From: Flavobacterium magnum
GTDB lineage: Bacteria; Bacteroidota; Bacteroidia; Flavobacteriales; Flavobacteriaceae
DNA: 64,000 bases
Assembly (NCBI RefSeq): GCF_003055625.1
Contig: NZ_CP028811.1
Span: 2,542,001-2,606,000 of the forward strand
Direction of reading: 5' to 3'
Below are positions 54,152-62,752 of this stretch, piece by piece; positions within the stretch are counted from its first letter, which is position 1, and every line of letters starts with the position of its first letter. Made by a program: the position numbers and the translations under genes. Below the pieces are notes generated by a model. That model did no database searches. It saw only the letters and a program-made list of their open reading frames with translations, and was not told the DNA's origin.

Positions 54152-55366
54152 ATGGCTGACAACAGGACCTTCATTTGCATTTCCAATTATTTCAAGGGAT
54201 CCGATTTTATGATTGAGCTGAAGCAGCTTGGCAACACGGTTTTCCTGGTAACATCGGATAAACTCCGCGACAAGCCATGGCCCTTTGAACACCTTGACGA
54301 AGTGTTTTATATGGACGGCCAGGATACGGACTGGAACATGGAACACTTGCTCCTGGGCGTACAGGGCCTGATGAAAAGCAACAAAATTGACGGTATTGTT
54401 GCGCTTGACGATTTCGATGTCGAAAAAGCGACGTACCTGCGGGAACACCTGAGGATCCAGGGAATGGGGCAAACCACAGGCCGGTATTTCCGTGACAAGC
54501 TCGCCATGCGCATGCGTGCCAAAAGCTGCGGGATCTCGAATCCGAATTTCTGTTCACTGTTTAACGACCATGACATCAATACCTTCGCCGATACGGTGGC
54601 GCCGCCATGGGTGTTGAAACCGCGTTCAGAAGCTTCCGCTTCAGGGATTATCAAGATTCATGACAAGGAGTCCCTTTGGATGCATATCAATGAGATGGGC
54701 AATAACCGTTTCAAATATCTTGTAGAGCAGTTTCGCCCGGGCGACGTGTACCATTGCGACAGCCTGATTGTAAACGGTAAGATTGTGTTCAGTATGACCT
54801 CCAAATACCTGGCTACCCCGATGGAGATTTCGCAGGGCGGCGGGATTTTCCGCAGTGCCAATATTGTCTATGGATCAGAGGATGATAAAGCGATAAAAAA
54901 GTGCAATGAGCAGGTGATTAAAGGCTTTGGCCTGAAACATGGTGCGGCGCATTCGGAATACATCAAATGCAAAGATGACGGAAAAATTTACTTCCTGGAG
55001 ACGTCCTCAAGGGTTGGAGGAGCGCACCTTGCCGAAATGGTGGCGGCTGCATCCGGAATCAACCTGTGGAAGGAATGGGCGAAAATTGAAGATGCACTGG
55101 TTAGGGAAACCGCTTACAAGCTCCCGAAGGTACGTAAGGAATATGCGGGTATTGTATTGACATTGTCCAAATTTGAAAAACCCGACTTATCGCCATTCTC
55201 CGACGAGGAAGTATGTTTCCAGGTGCCTTTGGAATACCATGCCGGACTGATTGTGAATTCGGATAAGCCGAACCGCGTGCTGGAATTACTGGACGACTAT
55301 GCGGACAGGCTTGTACACGACTACGCAGCAGTGGCGGCACAGGCCGAAATTAAGAAACTGCATTAA
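54152..55366 (+). CDS. ATP-grasp ligase (carboxylate-amine type)
   Basis: A 404-residue ATP-grasp protein. The pre-ATP-grasp part (1 to about 115) contains IDGIVALDDFDVEKATYLRE. Then come the lysine-bearing strand PPWVLKPRSEASASGIIKI, a second strand YLVEQFRPGDVYHCDSLI, and the metal-binding end HSEYIKC ... IYFLETSSRVGGAHL with acidic ligands and Arg. The architecture fits the carbamoyl-phosphate-synthetase-like/L-amino acid ligase group that forms amide or peptide bonds. Substrates are unknown. It ends the plus-strand operon and is convergent, 67 bases away, with the permuted ATP-grasp gene. Confidence 0.88.
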   Translation: MADNRTFICISNYFKGSDFMIELKQLGNTVFLVTSDKLRDKPWPFEHLDEVFYMDGQDTDWNMEHLLLGVQGLMKSNKIDGIVALDDFDVEKATYLREHLRIQGMGQTTGRYFRDKLAMRMRAKSCGISNPNFCSLFNDHDINTFADTVAPPWVLKPRSEASASGIIKIHDKESLWMHINEMGNNRFKYLVEQFRPGDVYHCDSLIVNGKIVFSMTSKYLATPMEISQGGGIFRSANIVYGSEDDKAIKKCNEQVIKGFGLKHGAAHSEYIKCKDDGKIYFLETSSRVGGAHLAEMVAAASGINLWKEWAKIEDALVRETAYKLPKVRKEYAGIVLTLSKFEKPDLSPFSDEEVCFQVPLEYHAGLIVNSDKPNRVLELLDDYADRLVHDYAAVAAQAEIKKLH

Positions 55367-55433
55367 TCGCGGGAAATTCTTGGCGTTTTTTTAATAGACG
55401 CCTCGTCTGTACATTCATTCGAAATCAACCCGA

Positions 55434-56630
55434 TCAGCTGTCTTTTTCGAACAGGCCGATGCTGCCGCCAACCCAGTCCTTATCCTTGTTGAATTTAACA
55501 CCGATCATTTCACCACGGCTCAGCCGGGCGAGATTGCATAATGGTGTAGGGGCGGGGTCGCCTTTTTTCCAGACATACAGCATGCGGACTTCTGTTTTTA
55601 CCTTGCCATCGGGCGACTGAATGATGGGGATATAATTGACTTTTCTCTGTAAGATGTACAGGTCTTTCTCGACGACTGTTTCGATGTCTTCCTTTTTCAC
55701 ATGGAAAATCACCCCGCTGCCGGAAAAGGAAAACAACGGCTTAAGAACGTAATTTTCAAGGTCCTGTGGTATTTCTTTTAAATCGCTGAGTAAAGTAGTT
55801 TCAATGAAATATTTTCCCTTCAGTAATGGCAATATGAATTTGCTGATTCGGAAAAACCAATTCGGATGGCCGGCCCATTCAATGTCCAGATCATCAGAGA
55901 AACTAAACTTCATTGCCAGGTCCTTCCGCGATTCCAATTCGTCAAAGATTACACGATTGTAAATCCTTTTCACCTGAATTTTTTCACCTGAATCACTCAC
56001 GTAGAAAAGTTGGCGCCCTTCCTTAATCAAATCGGTGACACAGACGATTGGAATGCCCAGGTCGCGCCGGCAATAATAAAAGTCGATTTTTGTATTTTGT
56101 TTTTCCGGTTCAATTTCAAGTAAAATCACGTTTTCCTTTGGATGCCCATTTAGGATGACGTCGTCCAGAACTTTTTGATAATCGGTGTGTGAGAGTCCAT
56201 TGAGAAACGGTGTCAATTCAGTAAGGAAAGGATAATGATTGACGAATTTCTGATACAGCGCCGGCTGGTAATTGAATAAAGATGGGAAGCCCTGCACTTC
56301 AATAAGTTTTGGCACGACTTCGCCGTCCTCTTCACAAATCCCGAAATCAATTGCCAGGAATGTGGTATGTTCGTCTTCGTTTGGCACTTTCATATTCAAT
56401 TCCAATGCCTTTTCGGTCAGTTTCTTAAAATCGTCACGCTGAATGAGCCTGATTACCTCATCACAACCTTCGAGGAGCTGCGCCTTCAGGTCGTCCGAGA
56501 TAAAAAACGGCGTTTCTGCCATGCGGAAGGTGGGCATGTAACTAAAATCGGCAGCAATATCTTCCTGGAATGCCTGGTATTTTTCAACTGAAAAGGCTTC
56601 GTTAAATGCTTTGCGGTACTTTGGAATCAT
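55434..56630 (-). CDS. Probable circularly permuted ATP-grasp protein
   Basis: A 398-residue protein without signal peptide. An acidic/metal-like motif FLAIDFGI ... PKLIEVQGFPSLFNYQPAL lies in the first half (about 100-130), while the nucleotide-binding strand ENYVLKPLFSFSGSGVIFHV lies in the second half (about 293-312), followed by YILQRKVNYIPI. This order is the reverse of a normal ATP-grasp and matches circularly permuted members such as glutathionylspermidine-synthetase-like proteins. The assignment is by motif only. It is last in the minus-strand operon of YbdK, amidotransferase and ligase genes. Confidence 0.7.
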   Translation of the reverse strand: MIPKYRKAFNEAFSVEKYQAFQEDIAADFSYMPTFRMAETPFFISDDLKAQLLEGCDEVIRLIQRDDFKKLTEKALELNMKVPNEDEHTTFLAIDFGICEEDGEVVPKLIEVQGFPSLFNYQPALYQKFVNHYPFLTELTPFLNGLSHTDYQKVLDDVILNGHPKENVILLEIEPEKQNTKIDFYYCRRDLGIPIVCVTDLIKEGRQLFYVSDSGEKIQVKRIYNRVIFDELESRKDLAMKFSFSDDLDIEWAGHPNWFFRISKFILPLLKGKYFIETTLLSDLKEIPQDLENYVLKPLFSFSGSGVIFHVKKEDIETVVEKDLYILQRKVNYIPIIQSPDGKVKTEVRMLYVWKKGDPAPTPLCNLARLSRGEMIGVKFNKDKDWVGGSIGLFEKDS

Positions 56631-56699
56631 ATTGAAAAGTTCAGGGTCAGGTATTAGATTTTTGCAACAATGACATTATACGCATTCTGGAGCCTGCGC

Positions 56700-57530
56700 C
56701 TAGTTAGAAAGTATCTTCTTGTTGCGCATCAAATCATTGATTGCCATCCTCAGGAAATTAGGGATAACAGTCTCGTTTGTCTTGTAGATCTTATCCTCAT
56801 CCAGTAAATCCTCGAGCATGTCGCGAAACTTCGTTTTGCCTTTGAGCGCGATGATTTTTTCACGGCGTTCCCTGCTTTTGAGATTGGATATGTAACTGAT
56901 CGGATCGGCTTCAGGATGGAATTGCGTCCCAACAAAATAAGGCGTAAACCGTACTGCCATGATGGCCCTTTCATAATCCACATGGTCGCGGATCTTTTCA
57001 AGCGAAAGAATCTGCGCGCCGTTTTCAGAGAATACCTCTAGTTTGGGTTGAACGACCTGGTAATCCCTGGAATCGACGGCATAATAGGGGTTCGGCAAAC
57101 CATCAAAAAGCGGATCATCAATGCCGTCCTGGGTTTTATGCACTGACATGATACCGAATGACGTTGATTTTCGCTTCGTGATTTCCGCGAGTTTGAAGTG
57201 CTTGCATGCCATCTGGAACGAATGGCAAACGAACAACACGTGTTTTTTTACATCATTTTCCTTGTTCCAAAGTGTCAGTGCGTCAATCAGTTCGTAGTAT
57301 TTCCTGTCCCAGATTCCGTCTCCTTCCAAAGGATTTCCGGGTCCGCCCGTCGAAATATAAATATCAAATTTCCTGACGTCGGGGATTTCACATTTTCCAC
57401 GTACATCGAAAACCTTAAAAGTGACAATATTACTGAAGCGGCTGATGATGTCGATAATGCAGCGCATTCCCTGGTTGGGCTCGCCGTTATACATATCCAA
57501 TATGGCAATTTTGATGGTCTGGTCCGTCAT
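56700..57530 (-). CDS. Class I glutamine amidotransferase-fold protein
   Basis: A 276-residue protein. The catalytic triad of class I GATases is visible: Cys102 in LFVCHSFQMA, and His205 and Glu207 in GTQFHPEADP; the oxyanion region ISTGGPGNPLEG also fits. It could supply ammonia from glutamine, or cleave gamma-glutamyl bonds as in gamma-glutamyl hydrolases; the sequence does not decide. The C-terminal 50 residues (ALKGKTKFRDMLEDLLDEDK, then RMAINDLMRNKKIL) are a helical extension. It lies 49 bases after the YbdK gene. Confidence 0.88.
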   Translation of the reverse strand: MTDQTIKIAILDMYNGEPNQGMRCIIDIISRFSNIVTFKVFDVRGKCEIPDVRKFDIYISTGGPGNPLEGDGIWDRKYYELIDALTLWNKENDVKKHVLFVCHSFQMACKHFKLAEITKRKSTSFGIMSVHKTQDGIDDPLFDGLPNPYYAVDSRDYQVVQPKLEVFSENGAQILSLEKIRDHVDYERAIMAVRFTPYFVGTQFHPEADPISYISNLKSRERREKIIALKGKTKFRDMLEDLLDEDKIYKTNETVIPNFLRMAINDLMRNKKILSN

Positions 57531-57579
57531 GCTTCCTCTGTTATGAAATGGTCAAATAATTGCAAAGATATGAATATGG

Positions 57580-58692
57580 CTACAATCCTTTTGTAAATTC
57601 CGAGGTAATAAAATCGACCACTTTCGTGAGATCTCCATGATGTTGCTCGAAAACGGCAAGCTGCTTATCGGCGCCGGTACCATTGGCCATAATCTGGTGA
57701 ACATATTGGATGTCTTCGCGCGAACCCAGCTCATCGACGACGTCATCGACGAACTCGAGTAGTTCCTGTATCAGCATTTTCGTTTCCACTTCTTTCTGCA
57801 GCCCGAAGTCAATCATATGGTTGTCAATTCCATAGCGCGCTGCACGGAACTTATTCTCACGGATCAGCGCCAATCGGTAAATATTGAAACTCGTGTTCTG
57901 CATCGTCAATTTGTAAAGCTTTGCCACGATGGCCTGTATCAGCGCGACGATGCACATAGTCTCCTCAACGGTCAGGCTCATGTCGCAGATGCGGAACTCG
58001 ATCGTGTCATAGAAAGGATGCAGCCGTAAATCCCACCAGATTTTCTTTGGATTGTCAATACAATTGGTCTTGACCAGCGTTTCAAGGTAGTTGTCGTAAG
58101 CCGACACCGAATCGAAATATTCCGGAAGACCCGTACGCGGGAACTTGTCAAATACCTTGGTTCGGAATGACTTGTAGCCGGTCTTTCGTCCTTCCCAAAA
58201 CGGCGAATTTGTGGAAAGCGCAAAAATATGCGGCAGGAAATAACATGCCTGGTTCATCAGTTGCAGGCCGATTTCGCGGTTGGCAATGCCCACATGGCAA
58301 TGCATACCGAAAATCAGGTTGGAGCGTGCGGCGTCCTGCAGTTCGTTGACGATGTTATGGTAACGTGGATCGTCAGTAATCGGCTGGTCCTGCCAACGCG
58401 AAAACGGGTGTGTCCCCGCCCCACCGACCACAAGATTTTGCTTGTGCGCCAGTTCAACAATCTTTCCACGCAGGTGCAGGATTTCTTCCCTGGCTTCCTG
58501 GACGGTTTTACAGATGTTTGTTCCCACCTCCACAACCGATTGGTGCATTTCTGCCTTGACCTGCTCGTTAAGGATGATTTTGGCACCGTCGACGATTTTC
58601 GAGAGATGCGAGCGTAAATCCCTCGATTCAGGATCGATAATCTGGTATTCTTCTTCAACCCCAAGCGTAAAAACGGGTAGTTTTGCTTTCAT
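57580..58692 (-). CDS. YbdK-type carboxylate-amine ligase (GCS2 family)
   Basis: A 370-residue member of the GCS2 family, relatives of which show weak glutamate-cysteine ligase activity. Family landmarks are FTLGVEEEYQIIDPESRDL at the start (acidic metal ligands), VGTNICKTVQEAREEI near 55, GAGTHPFSRWQDQPITDDPRY near 88, FGMHCHVGI near 129, and WWDLRLHPFYDTIEFRICDM near 220. All expected acidic and His positions are kept. The true amine and acid substrates are unknown. It sits between the ATP-grasp ligase and the amidotransferase. Confidence 0.93.
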   Translation of the reverse strand: MKAKLPVFTLGVEEEYQIIDPESRDLRSHLSKIVDGAKIILNEQVKAEMHQSVVEVGTNICKTVQEAREEILHLRGKIVELAHKQNLVVGGAGTHPFSRWQDQPITDDPRYHNIVNELQDAARSNLIFGMHCHVGIANREIGLQLMNQACYFLPHIFALSTNSPFWEGRKTGYKSFRTKVFDKFPRTGLPEYFDSVSAYDNYLETLVKTNCIDNPKKIWWDLRLHPFYDTIEFRICDMSLTVEETMCIVALIQAIVAKLYKLTMQNTSFNIYRLALIRENKFRAARYGIDNHMIDFGLQKEVETKMLIQELLEFVDDVVDELGSREDIQYVHQIMANGTGADKQLAVFEQHHGDLTKVVDFITSEFTKGL

Positions 58693-58767
58693 TAGATGTG
58701 TTGTAAATGAATCATTTTAATTGATAAAATCTGGGATTCCAATTCCTTGCCTGCCGGTTTTCTCAAC

Positions 58768-59718
58768 TTATTTTGCCGCAGCCGCAGCGTCTTTTATAAA
58801 GGTGCCCCAGGTGAGATTCATCTGGCCGTCTTTGTGTTTTTTGGCTGCCGCAATCGCCATTTTAGCGGCTTCTTCAACAACCCATTCGAAATTTTCCTGG
58901 CCTACTGAAGTGTATTCGGCATCGGGCGCCGGGTTTCCGAAATCAATCGCATATGGAATCCCGTCACGTACGGCAAACTCAACTGTATTGAAATCATAGC
59001 CTAATCCGTTGCACAGCCTCAATGTGTAGTCTTTTATGGTTGCGAGCAGTTTCTTATCGGTTACCGGATTGTCGACAACGTAGCGCAGATGGTGCGGGTT
59101 TCTCGGTTCGTACGGCATGATCCGCACCGCTTTCCTACCAAGGCAGTACACCCGGAAATAGGATTCGAACACAATCTCTTCCTGTAATAACATCACGAGC
59201 TGGCCGGTTTCACGATGCTTTTCCCAAAACTCGTCCTTATTTTCGAGGCGGTATACGTTTTTCCATCCGCCGCCCGCGTATGGTTTCATGTAAGCCGGAA
59301 AACCGATGTAGTTGAATATGCTTTCCCAATCCATAGGGTAAGCAAGGTTCCGGAATGATTTTGCCGTAGTGTCTGTCGGGTGCTCCGCAGACGGCAAAAT
59401 TACCGTGTTTGGCAAGGGTACGCCCAGTGTATCAGCAAGGCAGTTGTTAAAGAACTTGTCATCGGCACTCCACCAAAAAGGGTTGTTGATGACATTCGTG
59501 CCTGTCAGCGCCGCATTCTTAAGATAGGCCCTGTAAAAAGGGACGTCCTGTGAGATACGGTCGATAATTACCGCATATTCGCCGCCCTTGTTCTGTACCA
59601 CCTTGTCGATGGAAACCGCTTCGGCCACGATATTTTTTTCAGCTTTCGAATTCACCCTGTCAATGAATGCTTGCGGGAAGGTATCTTCCATCCCGAATAA
59701 AATCCCGATTTTTTTCAT
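58768..59718 (-). CDS. ATP-grasp ligase (D-Ala-D-Ala ligase/RimK-like)
   Basis: A 316-residue ATP-grasp protein. N-terminal Rossmann-like part MKKIGILFGMEDTFPQAFID; then the lysine strand FPAYMKPYAGGGWKNVYRL (about 140-158), VMLLQEEIVFESYFRVYCL, and the metal-binding end NTVEFAVRDGIPYAIDFGNP with the acidic/Asn pattern. It resembles D-Ala-D-Ala ligase/RimK-like enzymes more than the CPS-like ligase at 54152. It is probably cytosolic. The esterase gene ends 21 bases before its ATG. Confidence 0.87.
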   Translation of the reverse strand: MKKIGILFGMEDTFPQAFIDRVNSKAEKNIVAEAVSIDKVVQNKGGEYAVIIDRISQDVPFYRAYLKNAALTGTNVINNPFWWSADDKFFNNCLADTLGVPLPNTVILPSAEHPTDTTAKSFRNLAYPMDWESIFNYIGFPAYMKPYAGGGWKNVYRLENKDEFWEKHRETGQLVMLLQEEIVFESYFRVYCLGRKAVRIMPYEPRNPHHLRYVVDNPVTDKKLLATIKDYTLRLCNGLGYDFNTVEFAVRDGIPYAIDFGNPAPDAEYTSVGQENFEWVVEEAAKMAIAAAKKHKDGQMNLTWGTFIKDAAAAAK

Positions 59719-59739
59719 GGTAATCTGTCCTGATTTATG

Positions 59740-60453
59740 TTATGTAAATTTGATTCTTGATAAATAATGCGGAAACATCTCGCGCCAGACCGGCCAGTCA
59801 TGTTGCCTGTCGCGACGGATATCGAGCCAGTGGTCGACTTCGCGGCTGCTCAGGACCTTACTCAGTTGCAGGTTTGAATCGAGGCAGACATCCAAGTTTG
59901 ATGTCCCCAATACGATGTCCATGTTCCATAACTCGTGGTCGTTAAGTCCGTACAGGTAGTCTTCAGGACTATTGAAAAACACGTCGTCATTGTGAAAACC
60001 GTCCATAAAACTTTTAATGCTGAAGGCACCGCTCATAGAGAACATATGGCTCACATAACCCGGATGCCTGAAGGCAAAATTGGCCGCATGGTATCCGCCG
60101 AAGCTGCAACCCGCCGTCACGACCTTGCCTGACGGCGTGTTGTTCCTCACCCGCTCGACGATTTCGTGGCAAATCATTTTATCATACCAGCCGTGGTTCT
60201 GGATGCGGTGTACCGGGTGGATCTTTTTGTTGTAGAAACTGTCCTTATCGATACTGCCCGGGCAGAAAATCTGGATGAGCCCCTGTTCGATATACCAACG
60301 CGCAGATTCAATGAGGCCCTGGTCGCGGTTTTCATGGTAGCTGCCCATTGACGTCGGAAAGAGGATCACCGGATAGCCCGCATGCCCGAAAACAAGCATC
60401 TCGATGTCGCGGCTCAGATTGGGCGAATACCATTTAAAATATTCTTCTTTCAT
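59740..60453 (-). CDS. Esterase-D-type alpha/beta hydrolase
   Basis: A 237-residue alpha/beta-hydrolase without signal peptide or extra domain. The nucleophile is Ser117 in GCSFGGYHA; an Asp in SNLDVCLDSN and the His in RQHDWPVW complete a likely triad. The start region YSPNLSRDIEMLVFGHAGYPVILFPTSMGSY is typical for esterase family PF00756. It is first in the minus-strand operon and mirrors the esterase that heads the convergent plus-strand operon. I see no clear TAnnTTTG in the 191-base A/T-rich gap upstream (60454-60644). Confidence 0.88.
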   Translation of the reverse strand: MKEEYFKWYSPNLSRDIEMLVFGHAGYPVILFPTSMGSYHENRDQGLIESARWYIEQGLIQIFCPGSIDKDSFYNKKIHPVHRIQNHGWYDKMICHEIVERVRNNTPSGKVVTAGCSFGGYHAANFAFRHPGYVSHMFSMSGAFSIKSFMDGFHNDDVFFNSPEDYLYGLNDHELWNMDIVLGTSNLDVCLDSNLQLSKVLSSREVDHWLDIRRDRQHDWPVWREMFPHYLSRIKFT

Positions 60454-60613
60454 ATAAGTGTTTTGTTTAACAATTATAGTGAAAATAAATAAGAATCATA
60501 ACGTTTTCACTAATGCCAAACGATTATTATCACAATCGGATTAATATTTATGAAAGATTAGTAAAATTCCATTTAAACGGGAAAAATCAACTTCGATTTA
60601 AAGTTTCGGCAAT

Positions 60614-60654
60614 AAAAAAAGAAGCAACTGCGCCTTAGTGTAGCTCACAGCTGC
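60614..60654 (-). terminator. Possible terminator of the 132-residue hypothetical gene
   Basis: The arms GCAACTGCG (60624-60632) and CACAGCTGC (60646-60654) pair with two wobble pairs. On the minus strand TTCTTTTTTT follows. The stem overlaps the last codons of the gene. Confidence 0.45.
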
Positions 60655-61043
60655 AATTCAAAAAGCTGCACCTGGCTTTTCAGTCGGTCGATGAGCATTG
60701 ACATCATGCGCTTATTCAAATCAGATGAATTGCGGATGTATCGCGTATACTCCTCAACGGTAAACAGCGCAATGACCATTCCCTTGAGCGCGTTCCGGAA
60801 TTTGATGTCCCGCTGTATGCTGTGCTCGATAAAATGAAGTTTTTTTTCGACGTTAAAATGATAGAAGTCGGTTTTGCTTTTGGCGATGTAGTTCCTGAAC
60901 ACCTCGATGAATAAATCATTCTGAAGCTTCAATACCGGCCGGAGGGTTTCGTTCTGGAAAAATTCATCGGCCGATGATTGTGCGTTTACGGTTCCCTGCA
61001 TTTCACCCCGGAATGCGGTCAGGAATTGGTCTCTTGCGCTCAT
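60645..61043 (-). CDS. Hypothetical helical protein
   Basis: A 132-residue soluble protein. The open frame extends to a TTG at 61088, but ATG 61043 (MSARDQFLTAFRGEMQG) is the better start. The sequence is nearly all helical and mixed-charge: LRPVLKLQNDLFIEVFRNYIAK, FNVEKKLHFIEHSIQRDIKF, and LNKRMMSMLIDRLKSQVQLFEL. I do not recognise the family. Located downstream of the M1 peptidase on the same strand, 76 bases away. Confidence 0.65.
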   Translation of the reverse strand: MSARDQFLTAFRGEMQGTVNAQSSADEFFQNETLRPVLKLQNDLFIEVFRNYIAKSKTDFYHFNVEKKLHFIEHSIQRDIKFRNALKGMVIALFTVEEYTRYIRNSSDLNKRMMSMLIDRLKSQVQLFELQL

Positions 61044-61119
61044 TTTTCTTTTAAAGTTAGGAATTAATGAAGCAGCGGCGAAAACCAAAAATCCGTAGTT
61101 ATGAATAACTTATCAACCG

Positions 61120-62751
61120 TCAGTCGAGGCGATTGACGGTAATGAGAAAACGCTCAGTGGGAATACTGACGCTATCGATTGTATGAATCCTGAATTTGGA
61201 TGTCGTCCAGCGGTTGCTTCCTTCAATCCGGATGGTCTTCCCGCTGTCGTTAAATTTCAGTTCAAATGGCATCTCGAAATCGCTGACATCCGTCTGCCAG
61301 CGGTATTGCAGCCTATTGCGGTGTTTGCGCAGTTGCAGTATCGGATATTTGGTATAGCGCAGGTACTGGTCAAAAACGGGTTTCAGGTTAAAACCGCTTT
61401 TCTGGCTGAAAAACTGTTCGACCATTTCGGTAGTAATGATTTTATGGCGAAAGGTAGTCGAATACTCCAAAAGCATTTTCCACCATTTTTCGTCATCATT
61501 TACCATGCTCCGGATGGTATTCACAAGCCAGGCACCTTTCGGATACATATCGCCCGAGCCTTCGTTATTGACGCCGAAATGCCCTATGACAGCCGACTTG
61601 TTTTCAATATTGGCTTTGAGTCCGTTCAGGTATTCCATCGCTTTTTCAGCGCCAAGCGTGCATTCGATATAAACGGCTTCGCTGTAATTGGTAAACCCCT
61701 CATGAATCCACATGTCGGCGATGTCTGCGGCTGTGATGCTGTTTCCGAACCATTCGTGACCGCTTTCATGGATGATGATGAAGTCAAACGTAAGTCCGAT
61801 ACCGGTGCCAGACAAATCCCGGCCCAGATAACCTGACTTATACTTATTCCCGTATGCCACGGCGCTTTGGTGCTCCATGCCCAGATAAGGTGTTTCGACG
61901 AGCTTATATCCATCAGTCGTGAAAGGGTAGGGGCCAAATTTACTCTGGAAGCAGTCCATCATCGGCTTGACCTGTTCGAACTGCTTCCGGGCTTTTTGCT
62001 CGTTGTCGCGCAACACATAGTAGTCCAGGTCGAGGCCTTTATAGTTTTCGCCGAAATGCACATAATCGCCGATATTGAGCGAGATCCCGTAAGTATTGAT
62101 CGGGTTTTTGACTTCCCAGTCCCAGCGCGTGTATCCGTCATTCAAATCCTGTGATCCTGTAAACCGCCCGTTTGACACGCCCATCAGGCCATTGGGAACA
62201 GCTAATTTGATGGTTACGCCGTTGTCCGGCTCATCCGTTTGGGAATCCTTGCACGGATACCACAGGCTGGCCCCCGTTCCCTGTACAGCTGTAGCGATCC
62301 AGTCTTTTCCTGCCGTGTCTTTTGAGAATACAAATCCGCCGTCCCAGGGCGCGCGTTGGGCCACAATCGGGTTGCCGGAATAATAGAAAGTGATCTTTTG
62401 GTCCGAATCCTTTGCCAGTGGTGTCGGGAAGTCGATGAAGACTGCGTTGAAATCCCTTTTGAATTGGAGTCGGTTCGAATCCCAGACAATACTGTCGACC
62501 TGCATATTCCCGAACAAATCGATCTGGATCCTCGACGTGTTTTCTACAACCCTGAATGCAATGTCGTTGAATCCGCGAATGGATTTCTGCGAAGGGATAA
62601 CCCGTAGATTGATGTCGTAACGCCGGATATCGAAACAGCTGCGTTCAGAGCGCATACCGCCCTGCAGCGAATCTTTTCTCGAAAAGGTTTCCTGTGAAAA
62701 GCCTTTGGCAACGGCCATCATCAATAAAGCTGCAGCAAATCCCTTCATCAT
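61120..62751 (-). CDS. Secreted M1-family metallopeptidase
   Basis: A 543-residue exported zinc aminopeptidase-like protein. The signal peptide is at 1-19 (MMKGFAAALLMMAVAKGFS). Catalytic elements are complete: substrate-binding GMEHQ (291-295), zinc motif HESGH (328-332) and the third ligand Glu351 in MWIHEGFTNYSE. It lacks the long C-terminal helical domain of full-size M1 enzymes, as is usual for this bacterial subgroup. Its ATG lies 1 base after the stop of the carboxyltransferase gene, suggesting co-transcription. Confidence 0.93.
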   Translation of the reverse strand: MMKGFAAALLMMAVAKGFSQETFSRKDSLQGGMRSERSCFDIRRYDINLRVIPSQKSIRGFNDIAFRVVENTSRIQIDLFGNMQVDSIVWDSNRLQFKRDFNAVFIDFPTPLAKDSDQKITFYYSGNPIVAQRAPWDGGFVFSKDTAGKDWIATAVQGTGASLWYPCKDSQTDEPDNGVTIKLAVPNGLMGVSNGRFTGSQDLNDGYTRWDWEVKNPINTYGISLNIGDYVHFGENYKGLDLDYYVLRDNEQKARKQFEQVKPMMDCFQSKFGPYPFTTDGYKLVETPYLGMEHQSAVAYGNKYKSGYLGRDLSGTGIGLTFDFIIIHESGHEWFGNSITAADIADMWIHEGFTNYSEAVYIECTLGAEKAMEYLNGLKANIENKSAVIGHFGVNNEGSGDMYPKGAWLVNTIRSMVNDDEKWWKMLLEYSTTFRHKIITTEMVEQFFSQKSGFNLKPVFDQYLRYTKYPILQLRKHRNRLQYRWQTDVSDFEMPFELKFNDSGKTIRIEGSNRWTTSKFRIHTIDSVSIPTERFLITVNRLD

Positions 62752-62752
62752 A

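Noticed and set aside
55380..55412. GGCGT ... GACGCC arms between the convergent ATP-grasp genes as a bidirectional terminator
   Set aside because: The stem is only 4-5 bp with an A/T loop and no proper T tail on either side; too weak to call.
58228..58617. A 129-codon plus-strand frame opposite the YbdK gene
   Set aside because: It is a shadow of a strongly conserved minus-strand gene; the conserved motifs of YbdK explain the open frame.
62465..62490. GGTTCGAATCC, resembling a tRNA T-loop
   Set aside because: It lies inside the M1 peptidase coding region in frame with conserved protein sequence, and no acceptor, anticodon or D-arm pairing surrounds it.
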